Shown here: piece by piece, positions 18,201-26,452 of the stretch
How positions within the stretch are numbered: the first letter of the stretch is position 1
How the letters are laid out: the number at the start of each line of letters is the position of its first letter
DNA from: Polynucleobacter sp. UK-Kesae-W10
GTDB taxonomy: Bacteria > Pseudomonadota > Gammaproteobacteria > Burkholderiales > Burkholderiaceae
NCBI RefSeq assembly: GCF_018881575.1
Contig: NZ_JACVQB010000001.1
Location: 544,986 to 608,985 of the forward strand
Length of the DNA stretch: 64,000 nucleotides
Direction: 5' to 3'
Program-made: the position numbers and the translations under genes
The notes under the pieces: generated by a model
What the model saw: the letters and a program-made list of their open reading frames with translations, nothing else
Told to the model about the DNA's origin: nothing
Databases searched by the model: none

Positions 18201-19244
18201 ATTCTGATTGTGTCTAATGATTTATCGGAATCTGGTGCTCCAAAAATTGTCTATGATTTGGTAAAAATACTTATGGATTCAAAGATGTTTGTAGTTGTTA
18301 CATCCCCTTCGGATGGTCCAATGCGCAAAAGACTTGAGTTACTTGGGGTTACCGTTATTGTTGATGAGTTATGTATTAGCGAATCAAGCAATTTTTTTGA
18401 TTTTGCTAAAAATTTTGATGCAATTATTTTTAATACTATTGTGGTCTGGAGGCCTATTTCTAGACTTTTTCAGCATGTAGATATCTTTTGGTATATCCAT
18501 GAGTCTGATTATGCTGTTCGATTAATTGAAGAAAATCAAGAAATTAAAAAAATACTTAATTCTGTAAAGTGGCTTTGCTGCGGTAGTAAAAGAGCGTATG
18601 AAAATTTAAAGCAGTATAGAAATACATCCGATGTGAATATAATTCCTTATGGCATTGAAGCTTTAACCAAGGATTTAATCAAAATTAAAGATAATAGCCC
18701 CCCTCATATAATACGCATATTTGGCTCTTATGAGTATCGTAAGGGGCAAGATCTGCTACTGGATGCGCTTGGTAATTTAACAGAAGATTTAACCAAAAAT
18801 ATTCTTGTAGAATTTTATGGAAGAACTCTAGATGTAGATTATTACGATAAATTGAAGAAAATATGTGCTAATTTGCGTTTTATCTCACTGCATCAAAATG
18901 TCAGTCATGAAGAATATTTACGTTTACTGGAACAATCTTTTTTGGTGATTATTCCATCGAGGGATGACACATTGCCGCTCGTGTCATTAGATGCACTGGC
19001 TCTCGGAGTGCCAATTTTGGTAACGCCAAGCGTTGGTACTAGTCAATATCTAAAAAATGGATATTCAGGATTTATTGCGAAATCAACGGATAGTATCGGA
19101 TTACTAGAGGAATTAAGGCTGATACTATCAAATAAATATGAGATCCATAAAATTATCAAAAATGGTCAGATGGTGTTTTTAGAAAATTTTTCAATGACTT
19201 CATTTAAAAATGCCGTAATTTCATTGCTGACTAACATTCGATAA
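15219..19244 (+). CDS. Methyltransferase-coiled coil-GT2-GT2-GT4 fusion protein
   Basis: A 1341-residue protein. Residues about 1-230 form a class I SAM methyltransferase (LLEVGVQNGGSLEIYSKYF at 40, IGCDVN, DLIIDDGSHSSADI near 106). Residues about 270-345 are a coiled coil with three exact copies of a 14-residue repeat starting QRDQQLKEADATIK. A first GT2 domain starts at SILMPVYKPP (about 455), with FIGLLDNDDLL near 540. A second GT2 domain runs from FVSIIIPSDN (708) with FLNDDVRI near 789. A GT4-like domain fills about 995-1341 with VIIPSRDDTLPLVSLDALAL near 1240. A methyltransferase joined to a coiled coil beside wzm/wzt recalls WbdD chain-length control, but here polymerising domains are in the same chain. 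That role is inference. Confidence 0.85.
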   Translation: MASYVDLVMSHHGKVSDKWSSYLAEYEKYFLPYRDLDINLLEVGVQNGGSLEIYSKYFKRAKTIIGCDVNNKCSELIFYDSRISVIIGDINLESTKAALFNKSKKFDLIIDDGSHSSADIVRTFLHLFPALEDGGLYVIEDLHCSYWSQFDGGLFNPNSSLSFLKMLSDVINYEHWGVDYSAKEIFDSFSKQYNVDIDEDALLTISSIEFRNSLCAVRKGSQKNSIGKRVVVGEDEFVVAGHKSLANRDYLLEVTQDRNIWSLIESDPNRKIDNVKWLLAQRDQQLKEADATIKQRDQQLKEADATIKQRDQQLKEADATIKQRDQQLNDYHDALCERDSRIRNIYASKSWRITASLRKASLLSTESLKYLKLIKVELEKNHGQKYKLIKKVVRIFREGGVSAIYEKLQSRAIIGGLLPNDCYPINVRIKSQLQEVEDRFLSAADINLRQDKSPIISILMPVYKPPISVLSAAIESVIGQSSSDWELIIVDDNSNDDLVRALLIDYSEKDSRIKVKFSKENRGISSATNIALEISRGDFIGLLDNDDLLTNDAIATMIREISTTPDVDILYSDECKIDKDGKPVEIFCKPEWSPILLFNCMYLGHFCVYRTSIVKSIGGFRSQYDFSQDYDLALRASEKARTIIHVEKVLYGWRMLDSSAAAGGKPLARITNIAALQNAMDRRGLKAIATPLIHANRALFDTTNFNDFVSIIIPSDNAVNIQAVIRSVQEKTLYKVYEIIVVTNSKIIKRFSGEYKKSKVIFVTYDKKYNFSDKCNAGAEVANGSQFIFLNDDVRIISDDWIEALLEYLKVPGVGVVGPKLLYENGTIQHAGMVVGTRRLVGTAFHSLPEQTTMHYNFAQSAREVSVICGACLAISKKIFEEIKGFDSTNFPINHSDVDLCFKVRSRGYTCVYTPYAKLMHIGHMSLGSDEVKSNQNPFAKDKSDISLLKIWPHYISSDPYFTNTMRNNLYHDSQEAYEIFIGCKSMAKNLKKDILIVSNDLSESGAPKIVYDLVKILMDSKMFVVVTSPSDGPMRKRLELLGVTVIVDELCISESSNFFDFAKNFDAIIFNTIVVWRPISRLFQHVDIFWYIHESDYAVRLIEENQEIKKILNSVKWLCCGSKRAYENLKQYRNTSDVNIIPYGIEALTKDLIKIKDNSPPHIIRIFGSYEYRKGQDLLLDALGNLTEDLTKNILVEFYGRTLDVDYYDKLKKICANLRFISLHQNVSHEEYLRLLEQSFLVIIPSRDDTLPLVSLDALALGVPILVTPSVGTSQYLKNGYSGFIAKSTDSIGLLEELRLILSNKYEIHKIIKNGQMVFLENFSMTSFKNAVISLLTNIR
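16059..16201 (+). repeat. Three perfect 42-bp tandem repeats plus partial fourth copy
   Basis: Unit starts are 16059, 16101 and 16143, each 42 bases and identical, followed by a 17-base partial copy at 16185-16201. Each unit encodes 14 residues, exactly two heptads, so copy-number changes keep both reading frame and coiled-coil register. The repeats lie in the linker between the methyltransferase and first glycosyltransferase of the large fusion protein. Perfect nucleotide identity points to recent expansion or slippage-driven turnover. Confidence 0.97.
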
Positions 19245-19246
19245 AT

Positions 19247-20146
19247 ATGACTACTTTGGTTATAGGGGCGTCCGGTTTTATTGGGAGATCTATTTTAAGA
19301 AAAATTCAAGGCCCAGTAATTGCCTTCGATAAAGTGTCCACAAACAATAAATTTCTACGAGAAGTGGAAATTGTTAGTAGTGATGTTAAAAACATTAATG
19401 ATTTGCTGGTCGGGAGGAAAATTCAAGCAATCATATACCTCTCATCCGCAACTACATCATTGGATCAATTTAACCTCGATGAAGAAAAGATCAAAATTGA
19501 TCTTGAAAATGCTAAATTAATAGTAAATTTTTGTCGAGCTAATAAAGTTAAAAAACTAATCTTCGCCTCCTCGGGAGGCGTTATATACGGAGCCCATAAT
19601 ATCCCACCCTTTAAAGAGGGCATGGCGTTATATCCTAGGTCAATATATGGACTTACAAAAATGTTGCTTGAGAAATATTTCTTGGAATCTTTATCAAATT
19701 CTCTTACAAAAGTGCTCATTCTTAGAGTGGCTAATCCCTATGGAGAGGGCCAAAATCTAAATGGATCTCAGGGTGTTATACCAATTTTTCTTAGAAAAAT
19801 TGCAAACGGAGAAACTTTATATCTGAGAAATAGAAATTCAAGACGAGACTACGTCTATATCGATGATGTAGCGAATGCCTTTCATGGCGCGTTGTCTTAT
19901 GAGGGAAAGGAAAATATTTTTAATATAGGAGGAGGTGGCTCTATAGGGCTTGGTGAATTAACTTCACTCCTTGAAATTATTGTAGGGAAAAGAGCCAAAA
20001 TAGTTGATGTTCCACCAGTAGATACTGATTTAGAAAATAGTTTTTTGGATATATCCCTTGCAAAAAGTGAGCTGAGTTGGGCTCCTGAGGTAAATCTTAA
20101 AGCGGGAATCATTAAAACTTTTAATTGGATTAGTGATGAAAATTAA
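19247..20146 (+). CDS. NAD-dependent nucleotide-sugar epimerase/dehydratase (extended SDR)
   Basis: A 299-residue extended SDR. The cofactor site LVIGASGFIGRSIL is at residues 4-17, SSGGVIYG near 108-115 includes the catalytic Ser region, and YGLTKMLLEKY (Y-x-x-x-K) is near 134. RDYVYIDDVANAF near 205 is the usual substrate-domain motif. The closest general type is UDP-glucose 4-epimerase or GDP/TDP-sugar reductase; the substrate is not readable. It begins 2 bases after the fusion gene stop and overlaps the following membrane-protein gene by 11 bases. Confidence 0.75.
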   Translation: MTTLVIGASGFIGRSILRKIQGPVIAFDKVSTNNKFLREVEIVSSDVKNINDLLVGRKIQAIIYLSSATTSLDQFNLDEEKIKIDLENAKLIVNFCRANKVKKLIFASSGGVIYGAHNIPPFKEGMALYPRSIYGLTKMLLEKYFLESLSNSLTKVLILRVANPYGEGQNLNGSQGVIPIFLRKIANGETLYLRNRNSRRDYVYIDDVANAFHGALSYEGKENIFNIGGGGSIGLGELTSLLEIIVGKRAKIVDVPPVDTDLENSFLDISLAKSELSWAPEVNLKAGIIKTFNWISDEN

Positions 20147-21959
20147 TTCTGAAAAAATTTTGCTGCTTTTAGTGGTTGCCATTTATATAATTTTTAGTGC
20201 GAACCTGCCAATTCAGTTGATTCCACTCGCCGGCCATGATGATGGTTTATTTCTGCGCACGGCAATCTCTATGGAGCATGGAGGGTGGTTGGGGGGATAT
20301 AGTCATATGACTCTAATTAAGGGGCCAATATTTCCAGCATTTTTATTATTAAGTCATCTTAGTGGTTTGCCTTATCAAATATCAGTTGCAGTTTTCAATC
20401 TAGTTTCAGTTGGTTTTTTAATCAAAGTATTGGCTAGGTATGGTCTGGGCAAGTCATTTCTGTTTGCCATTGGTGTTGGAGTTTTATTTCACCCGGCACT
20501 GCATCCTTTTCGAGTATTGAGGGATGATATTTATTGGGGAGAATTTATAATATTAATTTCAGCATCATTTAATTTATTCTATAGTTCAGGTTCACATAGG
20601 ATTTATAAATCACTATTTCTTGGGATAATATTATTTATTTTTTGGTTTACTAGAGAGGAAGGTTTTTGGCTTATTCCAGCATTTATATTTATTATAATAA
20701 TTTCTCCTGAAAATAAAGTAACATTTAATAAAAATAAGATATTTAATATATTTATTGTCTTAACTACCTTTTTCATTTTTACGCTAATACTTTCATTAGT
20801 AAATTATAATAAATATGGCTATTTTGGAGCTAATGAAACAAAAAATAGCTGGTATTCAAAGGCGTATGCCAAAATTCAGACGATTGAGACTAAGAACGAT
20901 ATTGCACTTATTCCAGTATCCCAAGAAAAGAGAAATATCCTATATGAAATAAGCCCATCTTTTGGAAAATTGAAATTTTTCCTTGAGGGGGATGGTCGAG
21001 GTTGGATTAAGGCTGGATGCGATTACTATAAGCAAGATGTTTATTGTAAAGATTATGCTGGAGGTTGGTTTATGTGGGCTTTTCGGGACGCAGTTTCTGT
21101 GGCCGGCTTCTATAAGTCACATAAAGACTCCGAAATTTTTTATCAAAAAATTTATGAAGAGGTTTCAATAGCTTGCAACCAAGGAAAAGTTAGTTGCTCC
21201 TCTGAGTTTATTAATTTGCCAATTATTGGTGGCAAGTTAATCCCATTAAAAATTATAGAGTCTGTTAATTTGTTCTTTGATGCAATTTCTTTTAAAAATA
21301 ATAATAGCGAAATTACAAATATTTATAGTTCTGGACCCATGCCTATGTATGAAAATTATTTAAATTTCTTGAACAGGCCATTGGCATTAAAGACAAAATC
21401 TGATGCTATAGATGGCTTAACCATTAAGATGGATCAAGAAATTGTACGAAAACCAATATTAGATTGCTCCAATAATAGATATATTATAGACAAGAGAGAT
21501 ATCTTTATAAAACTAGATTATTTTTACCAAAATGAATGTGTATTAAATATTAACAATTCAAATCTAAAAATGAATGAATTAGAAACCAATTTAATTAGTG
21601 ACATTGATATTAAAAAAGTAGATATTAGCATTGCAAAATCAATAAGTAATAATTTATATATTTATTTAAATAATGTTTTTTATAAGGTATATTCAATTAT
21701 TACTATTCCTGTATTGATTTTATCTCTAATTTTATATATAAGGTTTTTTTGGCACAAGGAAAATAATTTAAAAATTTTCCTATTTTTGACAGTAATTTGG
21801 ATCTGCTTTTTATCTAGATCACTGCTATTAATTATTGTTGATGCAACCTCATTTCCTGCATTCTCTGTAAATTATTTAACTTCAATATTTCCTATGATTA
21901 TTCTGATGACTATTTTATCGCTTGCTCAATTTAGCTCTTCTCAGGCGGTTAAATTATGA
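20136..21959 (+). CDS. Polytopic membrane protein, probable GT-C-type glycosyltransferase
   Basis: A 607-residue integral membrane protein with about eight to ten hydrophobic segments, concentrated at residues 1-220 and again at 510-600 with a large polar loop between. After the first segment comes LAGHDDGLFLR near residue 32 and GPIFPAFLLLSHLSG near 65, similar to the first extracytoplasmic loop of GT-C enzymes, where acidic residues bind the lipid-linked donor. I infer a periplasmic sugar transferase using a polyprenyl-phosphate sugar. The gene is strikingly AT-rich, even for this island, hinting at separate acquisition. ATG 20136 is preferred over the adjacent GTG 20133. The end overlaps rfbF by four bases. 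Confidence 0.55.
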   Translation: MKINSEKILLLLVVAIYIIFSANLPIQLIPLAGHDDGLFLRTAISMEHGGWLGGYSHMTLIKGPIFPAFLLLSHLSGLPYQISVAVFNLVSVGFLIKVLARYGLGKSFLFAIGVGVLFHPALHPFRVLRDDIYWGEFIILISASFNLFYSSGSHRIYKSLFLGIILFIFWFTREEGFWLIPAFIFIIIISPENKVTFNKNKIFNIFIVLTTFFIFTLILSLVNYNKYGYFGANETKNSWYSKAYAKIQTIETKNDIALIPVSQEKRNILYEISPSFGKLKFFLEGDGRGWIKAGCDYYKQDVYCKDYAGGWFMWAFRDAVSVAGFYKSHKDSEIFYQKIYEEVSIACNQGKVSCSSEFINLPIIGGKLIPLKIIESVNLFFDAISFKNNNSEITNIYSSGPMPMYENYLNFLNRPLALKTKSDAIDGLTIKMDQEIVRKPILDCSNNRYIIDKRDIFIKLDYFYQNECVLNINNSNLKMNELETNLISDIDIKKVDISIAKSISNNLYIYLNNVFYKVYSIITIPVLILSLILYIRFFWHKENNLKIFLFLTVIWICFLSRSLLLIIVDATSFPAFSVNYLTSIFPMIILMTILSLAQFSSSQAVKL

Positions 21960-22726
21960 AAGCAATCATTTTAGCGGGAGGGTTGGGGACTCGTATTAGC
22001 GAAGAAACTGATATTCGTCCGAAGCCTATGGTTGAGATTGGCGGCAAACCAATTTTATGGCACATTATGAAAATATATTCTTCATATGGCATTAATGATT
22101 TTATTGTCTGCTGTGGATACAAGGGTTATGTAATTAAGGAATTTTTTGCAAATTACTTTCTTCATACGTCAAATGTTACTTTTGATTTGTCCAATAACAG
22201 CCTTGAATATCACGAAAGTAATGCTGAGCCTTGGAGGGTTACTTTGGTGGACACCGGAGACTCAACGATGACGGGCGGAAGGTTATTACGGGTAAAAAGA
22301 TATTTAAGCAAGGGTGAAGCTTTTTGTTTGACGTATGGCGATGGTTTGGCGGATATTAATATTTCTAAGCTGCTAGATTTTCATAATTCTCATGGAAAAA
22401 TTATTACTTTGACGGCAGCCACGCCCCCTGGAAGGTTCGGAGCTCTAGAGATTGTAAATTCAGGCATTAAGCGTTTTATTGAGAAGCCAGCCGGTTCTGA
22501 AGGTAGAATCAACGGAGGTTTTTTTGTTTGCAACTCGGAAGTTTTTAACTATATAGATGGGGATGAAACAGTTTTAGAGAGAGAGCCTCTTGAGAAGCTG
22601 GCAGAAGAATCTGAATTGATGGCTTTTGAGCATAACGGCTTTTGGCAGCCCATGGATACTTTGAGGGACAAAATTTATCTGTCCGATTTATGGACTTCAG
22701 GTTCTCCCCCTTGGAAAATTTGGTAA
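21956..22726 (+). CDS. rfbF: Glucose-1-phosphate cytidylyltransferase
   Basis: A 256-residue nucleotidyltransferase of the usual RfbF/DdhA length. The N-terminus has ILAGGLGTRISEET followed by RPKPMVEIGGKPILWHIMKI, the donor-binding loop and Lys of sugar-nucleotide transferases. GDGLADINI near residue 125 is the metal-binding Asp region, and GGFFVCNSEVF near 180 and FWQPMDTLRDKIYL near 230 are specific to glucose-1-phosphate cytidylyltransferases. It makes CDP-glucose from CTP and glucose-1-phosphate for the dehydratase encoded 15 bases downstream. Starts within the stop of the preceding membrane-protein gene (ATGA). Confidence 0.93.
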   Translation: MKAIILAGGLGTRISEETDIRPKPMVEIGGKPILWHIMKIYSSYGINDFIVCCGYKGYVIKEFFANYFLHTSNVTFDLSNNSLEYHESNAEPWRVTLVDTGDSTMTGGRLLRVKRYLSKGEAFCLTYGDGLADINISKLLDFHNSHGKIITLTAATPPGRFGALEIVNSGIKRFIEKPAGSEGRINGGFFVCNSEVFNYIDGDETVLEREPLEKLAEESELMAFEHNGFWQPMDTLRDKIYLSDLWTSGSPPWKIW

Positions 22727-22741
22727 GGCGCTTCTTTAATT

Positions 22742-23845
22742 ATGTTTAATATTTTTCGAGGCAAAAGAATTCTTGTTACTGGAAATACTGGCTTCAAGGG
22801 ATCCTGGCTAACAGCATGGCTCCTCAAGTTGGGTGCAAATGTCGTTGGTTTTTCCGATTGTATTCCGACCAATCCATCTTTATTTGTAGACGCAGATCTT
22901 AAAAAGCATATTACTCACATCTTTGGGGACGTCAGAGATCTTGATGCGCTTGATCGTATTATTCAAGAGTCGAGACCGGATTTTATATTTCATTTAGCAG
23001 CTCAGGCGATTGTTTCGACATCCTATCAAGAGCCAGCTAGAACAATGAGTACAAACTTTATGGGTACTGTAAACCTTCTTGATTGCCTGAGAAGGGTGGC
23101 TCATCCCTGTTCAGCGGTAATAGTTACTTCAGATAAATGTTACGAGAATGTCGAGTGGATTTGGGGATATAAAGAGACTGATCAAATTGGGGGGAAGGAT
23201 ATTTATAGCGGATCCAAGGGTGCTGCTGAAATAGCTTTTCACAGCTTTTATGAATCTTTTTTTAAAGATAGAAAGACAGTGCGGATTGCAACGGGTAGGG
23301 CTGGCAATGTTATTGGTGGAGGCGATTGGGCAACGGATCGAATAGTAGTGGATTGCATTAAGAGCTGGATGAGATCTGAATCAGTAAGAATCAGATCACC
23401 AGAAGCTACCCGACCTTGGCAACATGTATTGGAGCCTATTAGTGGATATCTGACTTTGGCGGCATGTTTATCTTTGAATATGGAGCTGAGTGGAGAATCG
23501 TTTAACTTTGGACCAACTGCGGAAAAAAGTCGTACCGTATTAGATGTAATTGATAATTTATATGAGCGTGTTAAGTTATTGTGTGATGTTTCTTCTCCGT
23601 ATGAAATTGTGGATAGGGTCCCATTTCACGAGGCAGGATTGTTAAGATTAAATTGTGAAAAATCACAATTTAAGCTCAAGTGGACTTCAACATTGGATTA
23701 CGATGAATGTATAAATTTTGTTGGGGATTGGTATAGCGCTTATATTAAAGATTCAACTTCGTCATATAGCAAAATGATGCAGCAAATTTCTAATTATGAG
23801 AATCTTGGAAAAGAGAGAGGCGCCATATGGACTCGATCTCTTTAA
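22742..23845 (+). CDS. rfbG: CDP-glucose 4,6-dehydratase
   Basis: A 367-residue extended SDR that turns CDP-glucose into CDP-4-keto-6-deoxyglucose. Cofactor motif ILVTGNTGFKGSWL lies at residues 10-23, HLAAQAIVSTSYQEP near 82-97, VTSDKCYEN near 127, YSGSKGAAEIAF (Y-x-x-x-K) near 154 and RAGNVIGGGDWATDRIV near 184, all characteristic of RfbG/DdhB. The downstream reductase and epimerase determine which deoxyhexose is finally made. Its last 19 bases overlap the start of the RmlC-like gene. Confidence 0.93.
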   Translation: MFNIFRGKRILVTGNTGFKGSWLTAWLLKLGANVVGFSDCIPTNPSLFVDADLKKHITHIFGDVRDLDALDRIIQESRPDFIFHLAAQAIVSTSYQEPARTMSTNFMGTVNLLDCLRRVAHPCSAVIVTSDKCYENVEWIWGYKETDQIGGKDIYSGSKGAAEIAFHSFYESFFKDRKTVRIATGRAGNVIGGGDWATDRIVVDCIKSWMRSESVRIRSPEATRPWQHVLEPISGYLTLAACLSLNMELSGESFNFGPTAEKSRTVLDVIDNLYERVKLLCDVSSPYEIVDRVPFHEAGLLRLNCEKSQFKLKWTSTLDYDECINFVGDWYSAYIKDSTSSYSKMMQQISNYENLGKERGAIWTRSL

Positions 23846-24249
23846 AACCAAGTTTTACAAAGTTAATACCAATTTCTCATCCCAAGGGGGATTTATTTAA
23901 AATATTGCAGAAAAGTTCTGAACAATATTTGGGCTTTGGTGAGGCTTATTTCACATCCATTAATAATGGTGAAACTAAGGGCTGGAAAAGGCATAAGGCT
24001 ATGTATTTGAATCTAACAGTGCCTATTGGTGCTGTTAGATTTAATGTTCTTAATGATGAGAATGGAGAGCAGCAGGTGTATCTCCTGGGCAAAGAAAATT
24101 ATGGCCGACTATTTATTCCGCCGGGATTTTGGGTTGCGTTCACTGGTATGGGGGATGGCTTTAACCTTGTATTAAATATTGCTAGTGTTGAGCATGACCC
24201 AAATGAGTCAGAAAATCGAGAACTAAAAGACTTTCCTCTACAGTTATGA
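23827..24249 (+). CDS. RmlC-like sugar 3,5-epimerase family protein
   Basis: A 140-residue beta-rich protein resembling dTDP-4-keto-6-deoxyglucose 3,5-epimerases: GWKRHKAMYLNLTVPIGAVRF near residues 50-70, then YGRLFIPPGFWVAFTGM near 96, matching the R-x-x-x-I-P-P-G-F region of RmlC cupins. Placed between CDP-glucose dehydratase and an SDR reductase, it may epimerise CDP-4-keto-6-deoxyglucose at C3 and/or C5. That substrate would be unusual and is inferred from context alone. It overlaps both neighbours (19 and 4 bases). Confidence 0.65.
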   Translation: MDSISLKPSFTKLIPISHPKGDLFKILQKSSEQYLGFGEAYFTSINNGETKGWKRHKAMYLNLTVPIGAVRFNVLNDENGEQQVYLLGKENYGRLFIPPGFWVAFTGMGDGFNLVLNIASVEHDPNESENRELKDFPLQL

Positions 24250-25187
24250 ATGTATTAGTTACTGGTTCTGGGGGGTATTTGGGCGCTAGATTAGTTGAGC
24301 ATCTTTCCGTTAGGCATAAGGTGAAAATTATTGGACCTACCTTATCGGAGGAATTGTATCGGCCGCTGGGAGCTCCAATTACTGTAGTAAATGCAGATTG
24401 GTCAGATCCAGGTGGTATGCATAGCGCTACAAAAGGAATCGATATCATTATTCATGCTTATGGATTAAATGCATCCGCCTGCGGACTATCGGTGACTAAA
24501 GCATTAACGTTCAATGCTATACATACGGCAAATCTTTTGGAGGCAGGAATTAAGAATGGCATTAAGACATTTGTATACCTCTCTACCGCACATGTTTACG
24601 GTGAACTTGAGGGTTGCATAAACGAAGAAAGCAGGACCAATCCTGTTCATCCTTATGGATTTAGTAAGCGTGCCGGTGAGAATGCTGTTGGATTTTTGGC
24701 TAATCAAAGTGAAGCTATTAACTACAAAATATTAAGATTGGCGAATGTATTTGGACCGCCAACACCTGGAAATAATACTTGCTGGGATTTGCTTGTAAAT
24801 GACTTATGTCGGCAAGCAATCCATTCCGGAAGCTTAAGATTAAGATCAAATGGGCTCAGTTCAAGAAATTTTTTAACTATGTATGACTTTCTTGCTGCCA
24901 TAGAATTTTTTTTGGACGAGCGAATTAAGAATGGTATATACAACCTTGGCGCGGAAGAATCAATAAAAGTTATAGATATGGCAAATTTAATTGCCCGTAG
25001 ATTTGAAAGTATTTTTGGAGTCAAGCTAGAAATCTATAAAAATGACACCGATAACATTAGAGGCAATTCTATTTATTACGACTGCTCAAAATTGAAACAA
25101 GAGGGCTTTAATTTTACAAATAATTTTGAAAAGGCAATAGATGAGACTCTAAAACTATTGGCTTTAGAAAAAGGAATCGTATCTTGA
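24246..25187 (+). CDS. Extended SDR, probable CDP-4-keto-6-deoxyhexose reductase
   Basis: A 313-residue Rossmann protein. MNVLVTGSGGYLGARLVEHL is the cofactor-binding start, YLSTAHVYGELEG near residue 115 and YGFSKRAGENAV (Y-x-x-x-K) near 137 give the catalytic residues, and LRLANVFGPPTPG follows. As the last SDR of the CDP-deoxyhexose block it most likely reduces the C4 keto group. An epimerase function is the alternative. The start overlaps the previous stop (ATGA) and the stop overlaps the TTG start of the flavoprotein gene. Confidence 0.72.
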   Translation: MNVLVTGSGGYLGARLVEHLSVRHKVKIIGPTLSEELYRPLGAPITVVNADWSDPGGMHSATKGIDIIIHAYGLNASACGLSVTKALTFNAIHTANLLEAGIKNGIKTFVYLSTAHVYGELEGCINEESRTNPVHPYGFSKRAGENAVGFLANQSEAINYKILRLANVFGPPTPGNNTCWDLLVNDLCRQAIHSGSLRLRSNGLSSRNFLTMYDFLAAIEFFLDERIKNGIYNLGAEESIKVIDMANLIARRFESIFGVKLEIYKNDTDNIRGNSIYYDCSKLKQEGFNFTNNFEKAIDETLKLLALEKGIVS

Positions 25188-26452
25188 GAAAAGCTAAATT
25201 TGCAATATTAGGCGCTGGAATTGCTGGCCTTGGTGCTGCCTTGGGATTACGAGAGCGGGGAGAAGAGTCGATAATTTTTGAAAAAAATTCTACTTCCGGT
25301 GGGTTGCTTGATAGTTTAATTATTAATGGGTTCATTTTTGATAAGGCGGTTCATCTTAGTTTTGCAACTGAGCCGAAGGTGAGGGAGATTTTTGATGAGA
25401 CTCCATTCATTACGCACCCATCCGATTCGTATTGTTTTGACGAGGGAAGGTGGTTAAAGCATCCAATCCAAAATAATTTATCCAAATTAGAGCCCGATGA
25501 GAAGGTTAGATTAATAGAGTCATATGTTGCTAGACCTGATGAATTGCCCATTGAAAACTATCGGGATTGGTTATATCACCAGTATGGATTTGAAATTTCA
25601 GAGAAGTATCCAATAAGGTACACGCGCAAGTATTGGTGTTCTGAGCCACAAGATCTTTCTATAACGTGGGTAGGTAATAGGATGAGGCGATCTAGACTCT
25701 CTGAAATTTTATATGGCGCCTTTTCCGAGCAAACTCCAAACCACTATTACACTAAAGAAATGAGGTATCCGGTATCTGGCGGGTATAAGAGTTTTATAGA
25801 TCCACTAATTAAGAACAGCATTATTGAGAATAATGCTAATATCGTTGAGATTGATACGGTCAAAAAAATATTGTATTTTGAGAGCTTAGATCCCGTGGCT
25901 TATGATCATTTAATCAGCACTTTACCACTGCCCACACTTGTAAATTCTATCAAAGGCGCCCCCGAGGATGTTATCTTTTCAAGTCAAAAACTGAAGGTAA
26001 CATCTATGGATTTGGTGTCGGTTGGCTTTAATAAAAAAATAATTGATCATTTATGGTTTTATATTTATGACGAGGACATTTTTGCTAGCAGGGCATATTC
26101 CCCCTCAGTAAAATCACCCAACAATTGCCCCCCGGGATGTAGCTCCATCCAATTTGAAATTTATAGTTTAGGTGACGTTGGCATCCGCACTAAAGAAGAT
26201 CTAATGCAAAATACAATTTATGCCTTACATAAACTGGGCATTGCCAAACCGGAGGATATCCTTTTCATGGAGGTTCACCACATATCACATGCTAATGTTC
26301 TTTTTTACAACGGGATGGAGAATGACCGGGATAATGTATTGAATTATCTAAAATCTCAAGAAATTAAAAGTTGCGGACGTTTTGGTGAATGGGACTATTT
26401 ATGGAGCAATCAAAGTTTGTTGAGTGGATATAGGGCTGCTATAGAGTTATGA
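25184..26452 (+). CDS. FAD-dependent oxidoreductase, UDP-galactopyranose mutase / protoporphyrinogen oxidase-like
   Basis: A 422-residue flavoprotein. FAILGAGIAGLGAALGLRER (residues 6-25) is a dinucleotide-binding fold, followed by IIFEKNSTSGGLLDS and FIFDKAVHL, the FAD-site pattern shared by UDP-galactopyranose mutases and amine oxidases. YPVSGGYKSFIDPL near residue 190 and LISTLPLPTL near 243 continue the family pattern. It could isomerise a nucleotide-linked 6-deoxyhexose between pyranose and furanose forms, or oxidise a sugar; neither is proven. The start is TTG 25184, overlapping the preceding stop as TTGA; no nearby ATG fits. Confidence 0.65.
   Translation: MRKAKFAILGAGIAGLGAALGLRERGEESIIFEKNSTSGGLLDSLIINGFIFDKAVHLSFATEPKVREIFDETPFITHPSDSYCFDEGRWLKHPIQNNLSKLEPDEKVRLIESYVARPDELPIENYRDWLYHQYGFEISEKYPIRYTRKYWCSEPQDLSITWVGNRMRRSRLSEILYGAFSEQTPNHYYTKEMRYPVSGGYKSFIDPLIKNSIIENNANIVEIDTVKKILYFESLDPVAYDHLISTLPLPTLVNSIKGAPEDVIFSSQKLKVTSMDLVSVGFNKKIIDHLWFYIYDEDIFASRAYSPSVKSPNNCPPGCSSIQFEIYSLGDVGIRTKEDLMQNTIYALHKLGIAKPEDILFMEVHHISHANVLFYNGMENDRDNVLNYLKSQEIKSCGRFGEWDYLWSNQSLLSGYRAAIEL

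Noticed and set aside
19564..19580. Perfect 7-bp stem with TCG loop (CGCCTCC/GGAGGCG)
   Set aside because: Lies within the conserved SSGGVIYG codons of the epimerase and has no T-run; probably chance.
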